A stretch of DNA of 64,000 nucleotides from Pezizomycotina sp. ARF18 (lineage: Eukaryota; Ascomycota): NCBI GenBank assembly GCA_002224055.1, contig AZLU01000035.1, forward strand, positions 80,210-144,209, written 5' to 3'. The notes below the pieces were generated by a model. That model saw nothing but the letters and a program-made list of their open reading frames with translations, had not been told where the DNA came from and did not search any database. Below, piece after piece: positions 1 to 11,734 of this stretch (position 1 is its first letter; each line of letters begins with the position of its first letter). Position numbers and translations under genes: made by a program.

Positions 1-136
1 TCCGGCTCCTTTGAAGGAATTGCCTAGGTAAATCGCCAGAGGGGGCGGATCGATTGATCTCTATTTCTGTTATCAATTTATCTAGCTGCATTCTTGACCA
101 TCATTCATCCTTTGCCTTCCGAAAACAAATAAACAC

Positions 137-162
137 GAGAGAGAGAGAGAGAGAGAGAGAGA
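137..162. repeat. GA dinucleotide microsatellite
   Basis: About 13 copies of GA in a row, directly readable. It lies in the upstream region of the Nvj2-like gene. Confidence 0.9.
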
Positions 163-260
163 CAGTAAAGAAGGAGGAGAGACCACGGACCTTTCTTCCT
201 TTCCCTTTTTTTCTTATTTCCATTCCTTTCGCTATTTTTCTCACATAATCATCAGACAAC

Positions 261-300
261 AAATAAAATAAAATAAAATAAAATAAAATAAAATAAATAA
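261..300. repeat. AAAAT pentanucleotide repeat
   Basis: Tandem AAAAT units forming a 40-bp pure A/T block. Confidence 0.85.
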
Positions 301-340
301 TACGCCTATACAAAGGACCAGAATCGCTTCTTCCCGTTTC

Positions 341-392
341 TTTTCTTTCTTTCTTTCTTTCTTTCTTTCTTTTTCTTTTTTTTTTTTTTTTT
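341..392. repeat. CTTT repeat running into a T tract
   Basis: Tandem TTTC units followed by an uninterrupted T run. The strand is strongly pyrimidine-biased, like several other upstream regions in this window. Confidence 0.85.
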
Positions 393-802
393 CTTCTCCT
401 CGCTTCATACCGTCTTTCGTATTTGTTTTTATTGTGTTTAGAAACCCTACGATATCGTCATAGTTTTGGTCTCTCTTCAAAAACAAACCTCCACAAACTC
501 TCTTTGCCCTCCTATAATTTTTTTTAGCCCCCTCTTCCGTATGAAACCTTAATCCCATGGATAATTTCCAGTGACCCATTAACTGCTGGAATCACTTTCC
601 TGTTATAAACTCAAAAACAATAGAATTTCACCACTCGATCGAAACCTAAATGCATCGCCCGCTCGTCGAATACTCCCGGACGGATACCACTCGACCCTGC
701 TCCATCATAAGTATTAAGGATTGCATCGCCCCTTCGATATATCTCCATCGAAAAAAACGAGAACAGGATTAATACAGGGATTGCTGAGGAGGAAATTCTA
801 CG

Positions 803-3800
803 ATGCTGGGTTTCATTTTCGTCTACGTCCTCGGGGGCGTCACCTTCATACCGCTCCTCCTCGTTATCGCGTACCTTTCCATGGACCTCTTCCTCCCCGA
901 GCTCGCAGCGGAAAAGCAGCGGCAACTGGGCGGCGAGTTCGGCTTGAAGAGGGTGGGGGATGAAGATCCGATCATTTCGACGCCGGAAAAGGGACAACAC
1001 AAGCTGGACCGGAGGCCGTCGAGCCACGACGGTGACGTCGCCGCGGATACTTTGCTGTTACCCGCGAGTGGGTCCCGGGTGGCGTCAACGGGAAACCACC
1101 GGAGCGGCCGACGCCCGGGGCCAGAGCCCCACCGAATCGCCGTCGGTTTACCAGTCCATGTACAGGAGCATCTTCGAGCGGAAGTCACAGGCTGCGCAGT
1201 CGTCGGTGTCAAACAATGCGAAGGGGAGGAATGTGTTCTATGTCGTGCTAAGGTAAATTTCCCTTTTTGTTAAATTCTATTTAGGAGTTGCTTAAAAAAA
1301 GGCATAACAAATACAATACTCGAAAGCGGTCGGTGATTTGGCTAATATTTCGATTTTCTTCCTTTTGTCAGACACGGTCATCTGATGCTATACGACGATT
1401 CCGAACAACTTGAAGTCCGCCTCGTTATTTCCCTTGGCCATCACGTTGTGAGCATCTACTCGGGCGACGACGACGCAGATATACCGAAGGAGAATTGTTC
1501 ATCAAAAGGAATGCGATTTGTCTTTCGAGAAAGCTCCCCAATTACAGCCCCGCGAATGGGCCGCCTTATATCAAAAAGAGCCGGGCTCTGTCAAAGCCAT
1601 TTTACCTCTTTTCTGAGAATTGCTCGGACAAAGAAGACTTCTACTTTGCCTTGGTGAAGAACCAAGAGCTCAATCCTGACGATGCCGGATTAGCTTCGTC
1701 GCCCCTACTATTTGAACCTCTACACGCGATACATCTTATTCAGCGGTTGCACTCGTCAGGGAGCACTACAAACGCGGTGGTTGAACGCCGTTGGAGGTCG
1801 GCTGTTCCTGTCGATGTATAAAACATCAGAGATTCACGACTTTATCCGGGCGAAGATCACGAAGAAGATCGCCAGGGTCAAGAAACCTGGTTTCCTCTCC
1901 GACATTGTCATCCAGAAGATCGACATGGGGAGGGTTTACCATACGTTACACATCCTAAACTGAACGACCTGTCGGTCGACGGTGTGCTTAATGCCGAAGC
2001 CACCTTGTATTACACAGGCAATTTTAGAATAGTAAGGCATTCGTTCCTTTTTTTTTTTTTTTTCCCCAATAAAACAGATTAATTCCGGATATATTACTAC
2101 AAGAGATATGGTACACAATATATATTATTTTTTGCTTAACAAATGTTGTAGGAAATTGCGACTGTTGCTACGATAAATCTGGGGAGCCGGTTTAAGGCTC
2201 GAGAAGTTTCTCTAGTCCTAGCTATCGTATTCAAAAAGCTTGAGGGGAATATATTACTACGAATCAGGCTCCACCAAGCAACCGATTATGGATATCCTTT
2301 GCGGAGCCTCCGAAGATGGAGCTTTCCATAGAACCGATCGTCAGCTCCCGGCAAATCACGTACGGCGTCATCCTCCGAGCAATCGAGAACCGTATCAGAG
2401 AAGTCATCGCCGAGACGGTGGTGCAGCCACACTGGGATGATATGCCTTTCGCGAAGACTAATGGGCAGGCATTCCGCGGTGGCTTGTGGGAATCGATGAG
2501 CGCCGAAACAGCTGCGAAGGAGAGAGGCTCAGAACCCCCGTCGGCCACAACGGGTTCCGTGGCTGAGGCGGAGAAGGAAGATGGAATCTCATCAGAAGAT
2601 AAAACAAACGATAAAACAAACGATAAAGAGAAAGAGAAGGAGAAGGAGAAGGAGAAGGAGAAGGACAAACCCTCTAGCAGTCTGGCGGAAGTCAATGAAA
2701 AGTCTCAGAGCATGCCAACGCTTCAACAGCCAGTGTCTCCAACGAGACCTCTGCGCGGAGGACGGCTCACATGCGGCGAGGAGCCCTGTCCAGGATGAGA
2801 ACAACGCGTATCTTCATCCGTCGAAGTGAAAACCAAGACGGTACGAAGAAGAAAAGACAAAGAGACGGTCATCGTCGATTACATCCAATACTGCAGCTGC
2901 AGCTCCCGTGGTGGCCATGACTAACATCAACGCTTCAGCAGAGACAAGAGAGTAGACCAGATACAGATAAGAGTGACGCTGTCTCGCCGTTATGTCCATA
3001 AACCACTCTAGGTCATCCTCCGGATCCGCCGCGGACGCTAAGGCGCCGCCTTCGATTGCCACCGACACGAACTCGGTTGATTCTGAAGCAATAATCGACG
3101 ATGGAGCCTTTTTCGAATCTCCTGGCATCACACCAGCGTCTACTACTTCTTCCACTAGGAGCCAAATTTCTGGGGATATCGAGCGCTTTCGGAGCTCTAG
3201 GGGTTAACAAAAAGCGATCAACAGAAAGTATCGCGTCGGCGAACAACAGAAGCCCGGCGAGAAAGCCGCAAATGCTATCGCGGCTATAAATAACGCCGGC
3301 GCATTTGTGAAGCAGTGGGTCATTACTAAGAAGAATCAGCGAGATGCAAGCAAGGCGGTCACTCCGACGACTCCCATACCTCCCGCACACACCCCTCCCA
3401 AGCCGTACCCGCAAGCGGGCCCGCCGGCATCTCCCCGGACGTGCTTCGCGATCGTATCAACGGGATGGGACCCACATCAACACCTCAGCAATCGTCTTCG
3501 ACGCCGACGCTCAGGCGACTGCCGCCTCCTGAGATACCTCTGGCGCCGGCCCCGAGAAAAGTGGAACCGATGGTTATACCGAAGCGGAAGCCTCTTCCAC
3601 CGCCGCTTCCGCCGAATAGGAATCAAGAAGCATCTCAACCACAACCTCAACCCCAGAAGCGGCCGGTGCTCCGCCCCCCCTTCCTCCCCGCGAGCACGGT
3701 CACTCTCGAGGGCAGAGCAACGGCAGCAATATGGACAGTCAAAACGATCTCATGGTAATCGAAGCTCCGCGGTCTACGCAGAACTCGACGCCGTCGATAG

Positions 3801-4325
3801 AAATAGACGATCCATTCTCGTACGACGACGATGAGATCCCGACACAGATACCCTTTGGCGACGAAGATCCTATGAGCGCATCCAACGCCACACTTACCGC
3901 TGAATCTTACCGGGCAACGAGGGGCACGAAAGTGATGCAGGATCTGCGCACAGCGGCAGCTATCAAGGTTCTTTTAGCGGAAGCTATGACGGCCAAGATG
4001 CGCTCCTGATATCATCGTCCAACGCCAGCCCTCAGGGAAGCAGCAGCCCTCAGCCTAGTTCCCGACGAAGCTCGACAGTCGCCCCGGTAGCCAAGCGTCG
4101 TCTTCGAATCGGTCCGTCAGCAGCACGGACAGACATGGAAGGTATGATAACCCGGAGGATGATCTCCACCCGAGGAGCTGGTCGGAAGCGGAGGCTATAG
4201 AGTTGAGGAAGAGGGTCACATCCGAATATACGGGGAGGAAGGGTAAAAAAAATCCAACCTTGGGAAACATAACACAAAACCGACCTCTTACATATCACAA
4301 TCACCTCACATATATAACAAAGTAG
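803..4325 (+). CDS. NVJ2: PH and SMP domain membrane-contact-site protein (Nvj2 type)
   Basis: The N-terminus (MLGFIFVYVLGGVTFIPLLL) is a membrane segment like that anchoring Nvj2-type proteins in the ER. Exon 1 is 803-1252, intron 1253-1371, exon 2 1372-2031, intron 2032-2151, then exon 3 onward. Exon 2 carries a PH-like region (GHLMLYDDSEQLEVR, ENCSDKEDFYFAL, LQTRWLNAV) and leads into the SMP lipid-binding domain (ARVKKPGFLSDIVIQKIDMG, then GSRFKAREVSLVL and MELSIEPIVSSRQITYGVI after intron 2, ending near FRGGLW at 2468-2490). A long low-complexity tail with Pro-rich parts ends in PRSWSEAEAIELRKR. Nvj2 proteins are known to move lipid, including ceramide, at ER contacts. The frame breaks near 1490, 1760, 1927 and 2262, each explained by one missing base in a G or C run. 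The end at 4325 is the stop of the frame carrying the conserved-looking tail; tail exon structure is uncertain. Confidence 0.85.
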
Positions 4326-5862
4326 ATTGAGGATTTTAAATCGTGGCATCGGGGCGTTTTTTCTCCTTATATAAATATTTAGTTTCTAATCTCTTTTTGT
4401 TTTTTCTTTCGGTATAAATTTTAGGCTAGTACCGGCAGTTCTTATTACGCACGAAGGTTAAAGTCATCGAGGCAGTCACCAGCTTTTAGCGATTTTTCAT
4501 TCGTATACAAGCGCGACTGGTGTCTTTACTTGACGGCAGAAACATATTGTTTTTCGATACCATTTATTCTACATATACAGCTACCTTATCCTTCCTTCAT
4601 TATACTCAAGTTTTTACTCTATTACTTGCATCTTGTACTGGCTTTTTTTTTGGGTCTTCTGTAGGGATTTTTTTTTTTTTTTTTTGGTTCTATGAATACT
4701 ATCATACATATATCACTTTTCTCTTTTACAAGAAACTATATTCTCCCCGAACAATTCTTCACTCTTGGTCAACTATCATGGGAGGCGTTTGCATCCTTTA
4801 TATCCCTTTTTATATTCTTAGTTTTTATCCGGTGGTCTATAAGATCCAGTTTATAGTACTCCATATCCACGTATCGAAATTTCTGCCTTCTTATAATGTT
4901 TCCACCTACAATTTTTTGTATAGAAATTGATATACATATGCTAAGATCTTTATGCCCTGTACATACAAGACGTGCCACAGCCTTTCGATTATCCTTCTGG
5001 CACTTTCTCTTTCAAAACAGCGCAAAAAAGACTGTACACTTGTATTTTACCGGTATAGGTTACTCTAGAAGGTCGCGAATAAAAGTGGGGATTCTACCAG
5101 CCTTTTAGGCTCATTTAATTTACAGAGTATAAATGGCCCTGCCGCAAAAGCCTTCACTTATACTAGGAGCTTTCAGACCAGCAATTTGCCCTTGTTCTTT
5201 GTTGTACGCTCCTGATCAATTAGAAGCAAACTGCAAGTAGTTATATTTTTTGGGAGTGCTTTTTATTTAATTTATTATCCGGAGAGAGGTGGGGAGGGTT
5301 GCACAATAAAATGCTGGCTTTTATTTTTTTTTTTATTTTTATTATTTATTTTTTTCTTCTTTAATTACCTCCAAGCAGTCGACGGAATTTTCTAACGTCA
5401 ACGAACCATCTAACCTCTCTCTCATCACCTGAGCCTCACATCAACTACTACTACTATTACTTTTACTCTGCATCAATTGCAACAGATGATAAATGATAAC
5501 AGACACGATCCTTAGTCCCAGTATCTATTTCCACATCATTGCGCTAGCTTTAAATACCTGGCAGAACAATAATGATCTAAAGAAAATAAAGTAAGCTCTT
5601 GTTCTTTGTCTATCTCATTAGAAAGGGCTCAATCGATTAATTATTTTCCTTGTCGTAGCTCTAATAACCGGTGCGATCCATGTTACTGAATATTATTCAG
5701 GTACGCTCCAAGCTTGAACTTTTTCTCAAGCCCTCCCCGTTTAATCCGAAAGCTCGTCAAGCTCTTTACGAATTCCTCTTTCTCTCGTTAACATCAACTA
5801 TACGATCTAAAGAATTTCCCTTCTACTTCTTTCTTAAGATTAAAAGCACAAAATCCTCCACA
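4326..5862. other. Intergenic, AT- and T-rich
   Basis: No supported gene. Several T tracts (near 4645, 4670 and 5320) and AT-rich sequence make an apparent 136-residue ORF at 4520-4930 that is almost all aromatic and hydrophobic residues, as expected from translating T-rich DNA. The last few hundred bases are CT-rich and probably form the promoter and leader of the Arb2-like gene. Confidence 0.6.
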
Positions 5863-7703
5863 ATGTTCCGTCGTGTTCAGCCTATTTCCCACAAGGAGGA
5901 AGAAATTGTCTTCCCGGTGGATATGGAAAACTTGGGTAGGTGGAATATCTCTATATTATTGTTATTAAGTATTTATTGTTAAGAAAAAAAAAAAAAAAAG
6001 AATCTATAAATGGTGGGGGCAAGCCAGCTGGGATTGCTACGGCCAACTCGGCAGAGTAAACTTCTATAAAAGGAGCTATTATCATAGCCATAGACATAAA
6101 CCCGCTAGCATAGCTATACAAATATATCCATTCTGATTTTGATATTAAAGTTCTCTCGTCAATGAAGATGACGAGCTCAGACAGATTCACAACCCGGAAG
6201 AAAGGTTCAATTACTTTCGCTTCAAGGTTGAGCGGCTCAATGAAAGGCGCAGGGAGTCTCTTAATGGTGGGAAAAAAATTGTCCCACTGAATCGAGAATG
6301 AAGATACTTTGAAGATTTCTGATGCTGATAAAGTGTCCTCCCTCCAACTATAGAGTGTATAAGGAGGATTATCAAAGGCAGGCTTGAGGCCTCGGCATGA
6401 AGATCCAGATGCTGCCGCTGGAGGAGGACGACACGTCGGGCCGCAAGGTACCCGTCTACGTCTCCGACGATCTGGCCACGAACAAAGATAAACCCTCATT
6501 ATAATCCCCGATAGCGCGTACGATTTGGGATCTGGTCGTATAGGGTTTTGGAGGATCAGACGCTCGAGGTACGAATCTCGCCTTCCTTACTCGTTTTCAA
6601 AGGAAGTGGGTTACTAAGAGCAGACACTTTGTTGATAATATTTGTTCGTGGCATATACAGAAAGGTTCCATGGTTTACACTGTCAAGAAAGCCAAAGAAG
6701 CCGGTTTCTCTGTAGTCATCATGAACGTGGCGCAGAATATTTGGTCTCCTTATCACGACCCCCCGCAGGCTGTCACCTACACGTCCTGGAAAGCGACGAC
6801 GAAGAATACGCCAAACATCGATGAGGTGAAAAACGCGTGCCGCACAACGAGACTGCCCGCGCGCACGTCCACTACGTCATGGAAAAATCGTCAAAGAGGA
6901 ACGTGCCCAAGGAGACGAATGTTTACATGCTGACGGCCGGTTTCGGCGCCATGGTACTGTTACGTACTTCAACAAGACGTTTGCGGAATGGAAAGATCGC
7001 CTCCAGGCGGTTGTATTCTGCGAGACGCCGCATGCGACGGCTGAATATAGTCGATAAGGACTTTGAGAAGTTCATACGCGAGGTAAAGCAACCTTCCCCT
7101 TCACTCTCCCACTTCAAATATATGACATCAACTAATAATTCCCGCCGTAGCGTTGCCGCTGTTAATAATCTACGCCCATGCCAAGGGTGAATACATTCAG
7201 GACCGCCGCTACGGTTGCCACACCTTTTCCTCCGGGGAGATGTTCACCGATTGCGTCGTCCCCGCCGTCCAGGACCTCGTGTTCAGCTACTTCAAGGCCG
7301 TCGAGGAGAACCCCGACATTGCCAATCCTCAGCTCATGACCGCGGCCGCTCTTAACGATGCGGCTCGGAGACCGAGGAGGCTATTAATGAGGCCATCCTT
7401 AATGAGGAGTGGATTTCGCCGGGTGATCCGGGTCCTTGGAAGGTCGATGTGCAGGATCTCAAGAAGGGCGGTGAAAATGCGAACGGTGCTGGTACAGATG
7501 CAGTTCCGAGTGTTGTTTCCAACGCGTTCCGAACGGCGCGGCTACTGATCACGACACTGAGAAGCAAGCTGAGAGCTCCAGTCCTGATTGACAGGACAGA
7601 TAACATAATCTCAGGGAACCACCCAACTAGCAGATCAATAAACTTCGAAAGAGAAAGGGGAAAAAAAAAAAAAAAAAAATTACGAAAAGTCGAAGAGAAA
7701 TAG
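5863..7703 (+). CDS. Arb2/FAM172-like domain protein
   Basis: The start MFRRVQPISHKEEE followed by FPVDMENLG matches the usual opening of fungal Arb2-domain proteins. Exon 1 is 5863-5935, followed by a GTAGG donor. Exon 2 resumes near 6150 with VNEDDELRQIHNPEERFNYF, then KIQMLPLEEDD, VPVYVSDDL and IIIPDSAYDLGSG. Later exons give SMVYTVKKAKEAGFSVVIMN, HVHYVMEK, TYFNKTFAEWKDRLQAVVFC and YAHAKGEYIQDRRYGCHTF. The order fits the alpha/beta-hydrolase-like Arb2 fold. In fission yeast Arb2 is part of an Argonaute chaperone complex, and the same fold forms the C-terminus of Hda1 deacetylases; this protein has no deacetylase domain. It contains at least five frame changes compatible with single missing bases, for example at the lysine/threonine codons near 6492. 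The final stop is uncertain, between 7545 and 7703. Confidence 0.7.
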
Positions 7704-8215
7704 GACGATAATTTGACTGAAAAAATATTCGTAATTAGAACGAAAAAAACGCACTTCCATGCGAGCTAAGTACGGATTTACTCTATATAGATGATAATTC
7801 AGAAAAATCGCTAACAGTAAAGAAAACTTTACCCCTATTCTTTCAGCGACTTTTCCACTGCTTGGGAGAGTTTGGTCGAGACTAACGATAATGAATTAAT
7901 GATATATCTATTCCTTAGCTAACCGTTCGTTTTTAGTTTAATTTACCAAATTACTGTTTTGTTTCCTTGCTGCATTTTTTTTTTAAAAAAGTAATAAGCA
8001 CATTGAGCATATCGTAAGATTTGATATTTCTATAGTACAGATTCGCCATTAGTTTGTCTAAAAATACACAGCTAGCCTCTATCTTCTGCACCAGATACCA
8101 ATATTTTTCTGTTTAAACCTTTTCCAAATGTGGGGTAATGTGCACAACTAGTTAGATTTATGCAAGTGTTTCCCTTAAAAGCCTACGAAAAAAGTCTGGT
8201 TTTTTCGGACGATAT
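7704..8215. other. Intergenic between convergent genes
   Basis: AT-rich sequence between the end of the Arb2-like gene and the end of the Ipi3 gene. It probably holds both 3' UTRs. No gene or structured RNA was recognised. Confidence 0.6.
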
Positions 8216-10155
8216 TTAAACACCTACTTTCTCCCTGCTCCGCCTCTTCCGCTTCCGCTTCTCGGCTTTCTCCGCGTCCACGGCCATCATCCATTTAGAG
8301 TGTTCCTCCCACGTCTGCTTGTGTATCCTGCTCAGCCGCTCGTACTTGTCGTGCATATCCGCCAGCTCCTTCTCCAGCTTCTGCAACCTTTTCTGAATCT
8401 TCAGCGGCAATTCCTGCGGTGTCAATCAGCACTGGCGCATTGCTATTGCTTGTCGCGCCGACGTTATTGGCTGTAGCCATGCTCGCCGGCGATGCGAAAG
8501 CCTTCAAACCCTTCTGAACAGCGTCCATATCCGCCGCCGCGGAGAATATATCCTCTCGACTCCAGAAGCCGCAGTAGCTCCTCCGAACGGCGAAAAGTCG
8601 CTAGCGGGTATAACCCCGTTAAAACCACCGTAATCGCGGTAACCCCGCATCGGCACCTTCATCCACAGCGGATGCATTCGTAGCCCTGACGACGTTATGA
8701 TACCGCGGCGCCACAACGGCCGTTTGTACCGTCGTCGGCTGCTTCTCCTGCTATCATTAGCAGTAGGTGTTTTAGGAAATCCCGTGGGCGGAGGACATTT
8801 AAATTGGTGATGGGCGCTTTGTGCCGCGCGAGCACGCGGAATAAGTGACCCGTCGCGACGTCCACACTGCTACTACGCCTTCGCGTCGCCCGTGACGACG
8901 TAGTTACCCTCCAAGACGGGCGATATGGCTAGTAACGGTGCGTCGTGGCCCTCGGCGCTCCAGCGGGATTGGGGGACGGGGGTTGGTATGTTTCCTGTTT
9001 TCGTCGGAGAAGAGGTGGTTTTAATACGTGGTGTAGCGTTGTTTGCAGGAGGGGAGGAATCTTCGTTCATGGCCGACGTCCCGTTCGGATGGTGCGATGA
9101 GAGGAGCTGGAGCGGTTGCTCTGCTGATTGCTGCGATGATAGCGTCGCGAACTCTACGAGTTTTATCGTACCGTCTTCAAAGCCAGTGTAAACCCTCTGT
9201 CTGCGGGGTCGAGCGCTATGCACGTTGGCGATAGCGGGAACATGAATGTCCGCAGTAGTGTGCCGTAGTAAGGATTCCATGCCTAGAGATTTAGACAGAG
9301 GGAGCAAAAATAATATTAGTAAAGATATTCACAGTTCAAAAGAGCCGTTGAAATTATACATACGATACAACTCATATCCCTCGACGCCGTTATCGCCATC
9401 GTAGCGGGCCCGGAGCCCTTCGCGCACACAATGCCCGTGATTTCCGCCCGGTGCCTCTCTAACGTCCGCAGCGGCCGCTTGTCGCTCTTGGGATCCAGCA
9501 GCAGCGGTACGCTCCACACGTGGACGTTACTGTCAGCCGAGCCGGTGAGTACCAGGTTCCAGTGTGATCGAACGTTACGATCGTGACTTTTTGTAAATGT
9601 GCTAGGTCCGTCGAAGTGTACCGTCCCGATGCAGTCTAGAAGTATCAATTGCCTCGCAAAAAAAAGTTCTACAAATCAGCCATGAGATCCAACTAGGCAT
9701 GAGTGAAATAGCAAGATTTTCTCCTTTCCTTAGCTTGGAAGCTGCTAATTCCATCAAAAAAAGTGTAATAGTTAGAGCCCTCACCTCCCAAACGTTCAAC
9801 CTCCCCGTTACCGTACCCGTCGCAACCAAGCCGCCGCCGGAGCTGCACGCGACCGCACTCAATTGCTCCGGCAGCGGTAGTGTCGTCTCCAGATTGCCCT
9901 TCGCGCGATTGTACACGTTCAGCGTCGCTTTATCACCCTGGGCGGCGAAAACGTGGCTAGCGCTGGAGGCGACGCAGTTCGGCGGCGACGTGGATTTCTT
10001 CAGCACCGTGGAACCCGTACCTGCCGACGTCGTCGTTTGGGAGGAAGAGGAGGAGTGCGTGTGCACGTCGTAGAAGGATATACATGCTTCAGGAGAGTTC
10101 GCGCCGCCTTCGCGCCGGATACCGAAGTTGCGACGAGTACTAATTCTGAAAGCAT
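8216..10155 (-). CDS. IPI3: Pre-rRNA-processing WD40 protein Ipi3 (WDR18)
   Basis: Ipi3 is the WD40 subunit of the Rix1 complex, which acts with the Rea1 ATPase in nucleolar and nucleoplasmic maturation of the 60S ribosomal subunit and ITS2 processing. The reading starts at the ATG at 10155 (MLSELVLVATSVSGAKAA) and continues after one missing base as NSPEACISFYDVHTH. Typical segments follow: NCVASSASHVFAAQGDKA, LNVYNRAKGN, GGGLVATGTVTGRLNVWEV, an intron around 9660-9780, KVTIVTFDHTGTW, LVLTGSADSNVHVWSVPLL, ERHRAEITGIVCAKG and ITASRDMSCIV. After another intron come VYTGFEDGTIKLVEF and HDAPLLAISPVLEGNYVVTG. The C-terminus is charged and helical (RLQKLEKELADMHDKYERL), consistent with the family's C-terminal helix. 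Frame changes occur in several exons. The stop is at 8216-8218. Confidence 0.85.
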
Positions 10156-10582
10156 CGCGGAAGAGAGAGAGGTATGAGGAGCTTTAACTGGGTTTTAGAG
10201 AATTTGTTGATAGCGCACAGCTTGAAGGATAGAGATACCTAGGTGAAAATATGAAAAACTGTTAGGGCTCGGAAGTTGTCGTGCGGGTTGTTTGGGGCGT
10301 GCAGCAAGATTTATATATAAATACGAGCGGATGAAAGTTGTTCGCGGTGTCATTGAAGCTTGCACAACTTCCACTACTTCTGACATTACAACAAAAATTC
10401 TATGTTCGTATCAAACTCGCGCAAATTACATAAATGTATTGGACTGGGGTATATCTGTAACGACGATGAAGGAAATGGTTATACGTTGAAAGGACAATAC
10501 CAGAGAGGTTACGTAAAGAGTAGCTATTCGTATACAACAAAATCATCAGAAAAAACATAAAGGCTAGAACGGAAACGAAACG
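10156..10582. other. Intergenic, upstream of Ipi3 and downstream of the glycosyltransferase-like gene
   Basis: Both flanking genes are on the minus strand. The piece must hold the Ipi3 promoter and the 3' end of the neighbour. Nothing further is recognised. Confidence 0.5.
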
Positions 10583-11734
10583 TCATAACGTAGTAGTACT
10601 GGATGCCCGTGGCGAGCATGCTTCGTAGCTACTATAACCAATCATGTCATACCACTTCGTAAATAGCTCCAACTGCTTCTCGTTGAAGCCTCTGTTAGCT
10701 TTAAAGAAGACAGTTTCGAAAGGATGGATATCGTGCCAAAATACGCATTTTCTAAATTCACGTCGTCGTGAACGCAGGTGTCGGTGTAGTTCTCATAGGC
10801 GTGGTACGGCGTAAAGATCGCCTCGACTCCACCCAGCCTTTCTCATATGGCCAGTTGTTTTGGCCTCCCGAGTATTGCGGATGCATTTGATCGTAACAAG
10901 TCGCGTAGGTGGTCTTTAAAAGGACTTCGAGGCCGAGCCTATCTGTGACTTGTATCATTGACTGCAAATGGCGTCCCCATTTGGGGCTACAATTGTACGT
11001 TGTACCGACGAGCTGTAACAATGATAATGTTGGTTACTTTTAGTTTCCTAAACCAGCAAAGACATATATAACGAAAAGGCACAGTAGGAAACTCTTTACC
11101 TTTGTTTTGTCGGTTATTCGTCTAGTAAAAATGTCGGACCAGCAATCTTTACTCCATATAGGGATGAACGGCCCTCCAGGCTAGCGTTCATCATTATGAA
11201 TTTGTCGTATTTTTTAATCAACGCCCCGCTGTCCATTCTCAGGACTTTACCAAATGCCCCGAGGTCGAAGCATGTGTTGTCCTCTGGATATAGCGAATAT
11301 TGGGCCGGCCTTCGTTGAAAACTTTGTGCAAATTCATGTCCGTCGGTCCTGGAAGATGAAGACAAAATCGGCGGCATCGTGCAAGCCGTGCTGAAGAAGA
11401 ATACGAGGTTCTCCCTAGCATTCGGAGTTTCGTGGTAACTATATAGAACCAAGGTGTCTGTCTTGAGAGAGCTTTGATTCTCTATTCTCAGAGGAAGCGA
11501 GTTCTAGAGTGAATAAGAAATATTTTTTTTTATTTAGCAGTCCAATCTTGAAGGTGCGCCAAAACGTGGGAGGACAACGAAATGGCACTAGGGTTGAAGG
11601 AAGTGCCATTCGGGACTTACAGGGACACCATTCGAATATGTAGTAGCACACGAATATAAACATCGTCACTAGCAGAGTCGCCAGCGAGATCGTAGTCAAC
11701 TTGGCATTGCGATAGTTCCTCCGTAGTGCAAGCA
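10583..11734 (-). CDS. Type II membrane glycosyltransferase-like protein
   Basis: The start chosen (MLALRRNYRNAKL at 11734) leaves a short basic tail before one membrane segment (TISLATLLVTMFIFVCYYIF), the layout of a Golgi or ER type II enzyme; an upstream in-frame Met at 11846 would add 37 residues. The lumenal part has motifs of a fungal family that resembles glycosyltransferases: VLYSYHETPNARENLVFF, FQGPTD, CFDLGAFGKVLR, KKYDKFIMMNASLEG, then after an intron near 11020-11100 LVGTTYNCSPKWGRHLQSM and IQVTDRLGLEVLL. The C-terminus reads through several frames as HAYENYTDTCVHDDV, HDIHPFETVFFKANRGFN and KQLELFTKWYDMIGY, and stops at 10583. The family assignment is from memory of related fungal sequences, and donor and acceptor are unknown. 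Confidence 0.55.

Larger units (their letters stand above)
1..802. other. Upstream region of the Nvj2-like gene, low complexity
   Basis: No gene is seen here. The stretch holds a GA microsatellite, an AAAAT repeat and a CTTT/T tract, followed by CT-rich sequence up to the ATG at 803. CT-rich leaders are common in filamentous fungal promoters, so this probably contains the promoter and 5' UTR of the next gene. ORFs predicted across the repeats are low-complexity translations with no family resemblance. Confidence 0.6.

Noticed and set aside
4520-4930. 136-residue plus-strand ORF
   Set aside because: It is made of Phe, Tyr, Leu and Ser from T-rich DNA and has no family signature.
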